From contig PEZR01000018.1 of the NCBI GenBank assembly GCA_002773975.1, positions 1 through 7,894 on the forward strand: 7,894 nucleotides of DNA, read 5' to 3'. Positions 6,502-7,894 of the stretch are shown here, piece by piece (position 1 is the first letter of the stretch; the number at the start of each line of letters is the position of its first letter). Origin of the DNA: Bdellovibrio sp. CG10_big_fil_rev_8_21_14_0_10_47_8. Lineage in GTDB: Bacteria > Bdellovibrionota > Bdellovibrionia > Bdellovibrionales > Bdellovibrionaceae. The notes beneath the pieces were generated by a model. It saw only the letters and a program-made list of their open reading frames with translations. It was not told the origin of the DNA and made no database searches. Position numbers and translations under genes: made by a program.

Positions 6502-7583
6502 TGAAAACACACCGACGTGGAAATTCCCTGGACCTAGTCCGAAGCCCAGCAGTCTGGATTGCGATGGCGATGGCACTCTCTTCCTGTGCTAAAACTCTCA
6601 ACGCTACGGCCCAATTCGATGATCCCCCTCAGAAAAAGCAGGACGATCCCCCCACCTATCAACGAGCACAGTGCGAATTGGTCTATAGCGACTACACACT
6701 CGACATCGATCTCGCCAGTTTTGAATTCTATCAAAATACTGAATTCAAATTTGGCTTCCATCCCAATGGCAGCCCGATCGCCATCGACCTTGGACTCAGG
6801 ATCACCAGCGCCAAGCTCTTCATGGATGCCCATGCCGCCGAAGGACTCGAGGACGGATACGGGTTCGATGCCAAGGCCAACAGCACCGAACTGCATATCA
6901 ACGTCGGTGGCGGCTACAGTGGCATCAACGGAGGTTTTGAATATTACAAGAAAACACCGGTCTACAAAATGGCGCATGCCGGACTCATGAACGTAATCGA
7001 AAATTTTAAAAAAGAAATTCTACCACGAGCCACTCATCAAGATTGGTCCACTCGGATAGAAAGCGCCCCCCCAATGGGTGAGGTCATCAACCCACACACG
7101 GGCGAAAAAAGTGATGGAACCCATATCTGGATCCAAGCCGGAGCCGATGCAGACATTCAGGTTGGCGATGAATTTGATATCTACCCGATCACTCATCACT
7201 GGCAAGGCGAGCCCTGCCATAGCGGCTACAAAGGATACACTCCAGATACAATGACTCCCCTGGTTCGAGCACGAGTGGAGGCTTCCTCTCCACCTTCACG
7301 ACGCTTCACTCGTTTGAAAATTATCAGCGGTGGCCTCCAGATGACCAACAAAGATCTTCTGCAGGGTGATCTCGTGGTGCAATCTCCGCCATCAAAAGGA
7401 AAAAAATTGAGGCCCTTGGCGCGCTCGATTCGAATCAACTCAATCACCTCGGGTGACCTTCTAGTTAATGCCGGAAACAACGTCGTCTCGAAGGTGGATC
7501 TTCCCTTATTCATGAGAAAGCAGATTGAAGACGTCATTCTCGATAAAAAGTGGAAGGATCAGTTTTATCTCACTCAGCCGTAG
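6501..7583 (+). CDS. Predicted outer-membrane lipoprotein of unknown function
   Basis: The 360-aa protein has an N-terminal basic region (MKTHRR), a hydrophobic segment at about 16-26 and a lipobox LSSC with C29 as the lipidated residue. Ala at +2 predicts Lol-dependent transfer to the outer membrane. A Pro/Asp/Lys-rich linker (40-55) follows. Residues about 56-175 form an alpha/beta-looking region with a Gly-rich turn (INVGGGYSGINGGFEYYKK) and a helix KMAHAGLMNVIENFKKEILP. Residues about 193-295 contain VGDEFDIYPI (221-230), later VRARVEASSP (255-264) and GDLVV (289-293). This 'parameter-level' beta module resembles the C-terminal part of FlgT/CsgG-like lipoproteins ('VGDxFxVY...'). I regard that as a lead only. 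Two further Cys (C58, C239) could form a disulfide. It has its own strong ribosome binding site within an unusual leader and is separated from the transport genes by the inverted-repeat element, so it is probably a separate unit. Confidence 0.85.
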   Translation: MKTHRRGNSLDLVRSPAVWIAMAMALSSCAKTLNATAQFDDPPQKKQDDPPTYQRAQCELVYSDYTLDIDLASFEFYQNTEFKFGFHPNGSPIAIDLGLRITSAKLFMDAHAAEGLEDGYGFDAKANSTELHINVGGGYSGINGGFEYYKKTPVYKMAHAGLMNVIENFKKEILPRATHQDWSTRIESAPPMGEVINPHTGEKSDGTHIWIQAGADADIQVGDEFDIYPITHHWQGEPCHSGYKGYTPDTMTPLVRARVEASSPPSRRFTRLKIISGGLQMTNKDLLQGDLVVQSPPSKGKKLRPLARSIRINSITSGDLLVNAGNNVVSKVDLPLFMRKQIEDVILDKKWKDQFYLTQP

Positions 7584-7643
7584 ACAACTGCCCGACAGAC
7601 CCCACTTCCCTGGCCCCATCTTTGCTCTATCTCTATTCCGAAC

Positions 7644-7672
7644 CCATTGGCACCGAACATGGTGCCAAATGG
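7644..7672. promoter_or_regulatory. Hairpin or operator-like inverted repeat upstream of the DUF4360 gene
   Basis: TTGGCACC (7647-7654) and GGTGCCAA (7661-7668) are a perfect 8-bp inverted repeat around a 6-base loop. The stem extends by three more pairs (C7644-A7646 with T7670-G7672) past a single bulged A7669. No T-run follows on either strand, so it is not a standard intrinsic terminator. It lies 22 bases before ATG 7695, just upstream of the GGAG ribosome binding site (7682-7685). It could be a regulator binding site or a 5'-UTR stabilising hairpin. Confidence 0.4.
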
Positions 7673-7694
7673 AACCAGAATGGAGAACCCCATC

Positions 7695-7894
7695 ATGAGC
7701 AAAATTCTTCTCAGTCTTATCTGCTTCATTTCGATTGGTGCGATGGCGCAAAATTTTCAACTGGGCCGTGCCGTTATTGGCGGCAGCGGATGCCCCTCTG
7801 GCTCGGCTTCCGTCGCCGTATCCCCCGACCGATCATCAATCTCGATCATCTATGACCACTTCTCGATTCAGGCACGGGCTGGCACCTCCGCAGC
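7695..7894 (+). CDS. DUF4360 secreted protein, N-terminal part (3' end outside window)
   Basis: The frame opens at ATG 7695, 9 bases after GGAG (7682-7685), and stays open to the window edge (66 codons). Residues 1-18 are a Sec signal peptide (MSKILLSLICFISIGAMA, cleavage A-M-A|Q). The mature part begins QNFQLGRAVIGGSGCPSGSA and continues into SVAVSPDRSSISIIYDHFSI. The 'GGxGCPxGS.SV..SPD..S.sIiyD.F' pattern is the start of DUF4360 (PF14273), a family of small exported proteins of unknown function found in fungi and bacteria, with the Cys in GCP conserved. The rest, usually about 150-200 residues, is cut off. A competing frame overlapping this region (7550-7855) lacks a signal peptide and family resemblance and is treated as spurious. 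Confidence 0.85.
   Translation, partial: MSKILLSLICFISIGAMAQNFQLGRAVIGGSGCPSGSASVAVSPDRSSISIIYDHFSIQARAGTSA

Noticed and set aside
6501..6587. Twin-arginine (Tat) signal in the lipoprotein (RR at residues 5-6)
   Set aside because: The S-R-R-x-F-L-K context is absent; an ordinary Sec/lipoprotein signal explains the N terminus.
6534..6977. 147-codon open frame antisense to the lipoprotein gene
   Set aside because: It lies wholly opposite a gene with a clear ribosome binding site and lipobox, and its own translation shows no recognisable family or export signal.
7550..7855. 101-codon plus-strand frame overlapping the lipoprotein end and the DUF4360 start
   Set aside because: The overlapping frame at 7695 has a ribosome binding site, a signal peptide and the DUF4360 motif; this one has none of these.
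1..7894. CRISPR array, tRNA, rRNA or transposase gene
   Set aside because: No regularly spaced direct repeats, no cloverleaf with CCA-type end, no rRNA-like sequence and no DDE or recombinase frame were seen.

Overview
The window comes from a Gram-negative (two-membrane) bacterium. It encodes a probable outer-membrane beta-barrel with a C-terminal Phe, an RND/MMPL transporter fused to a LolA-like domain, a lipoprotein with a clear lipobox, and several Sec signal peptides. Base composition looks close to 50% GC by eye. A secreted DUF4360 protein, Lys/Ser-rich envelope proteins and many secreted proteins of unknown function make a Bdellovibrionota-like (predatory or free-living deltaproteobacterial) source my best guess. 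That is an impression, not a demonstration.

Layout: (1) 1-347 (+), the C-terminal part of a short-chain dehydrogenase cut by the window edge. (2) 403-1701 (+), a probable outer-membrane barrel. (3) 1736-3199 (-), a secreted 487-aa protein that I propose is a two-barrel BPI/TULIP-like lipid-binding protein; it converges on gene 2 and diverges from gene 4. (4) 3281-6250 (+), a 989-aa MMPL/RND inner-membrane transporter with a LolA-like lipid-carrier domain fused to its C terminus through what looks like an intact signal peptide with its own ribosome binding site. (5) 6251-6409, a 159-bp element with 32-bp near-perfect terminal inverted repeats and three internal hairpins, starting at the base after the stop codon of gene 4. 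(6) 6410-6500, a leader holding three copies of one 8-mer (two direct, one inverted) arranged as mutually exclusive stems around a ribosome binding site. (7) 6501-7583 (+), a lipoprotein of unknown function. (8) 7695-7894 (+), the start of a DUF4360 secreted protein that runs off the window, preceded by a hairpin.

How they may work together: genes 2-4 read as a trans-envelope lipid (or hydrophobic compound) trafficking module. An RND permease in the inner membrane, a LolA-like carrier tethered to it or released from it, a second periplasmic tubular lipid-binding protein, and an outer-membrane barrel would together span the envelope. MMPL + LolA-like + outer-membrane protein is a recurring neighbourhood in Proteobacteria. 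The direct fusion, the loss of the usual acidic residues in TM4 and TM10, and the BPI-like partner are what make this version unusual. The lipoprotein and DUF4360 genes downstream look like separate units with their own leaders.
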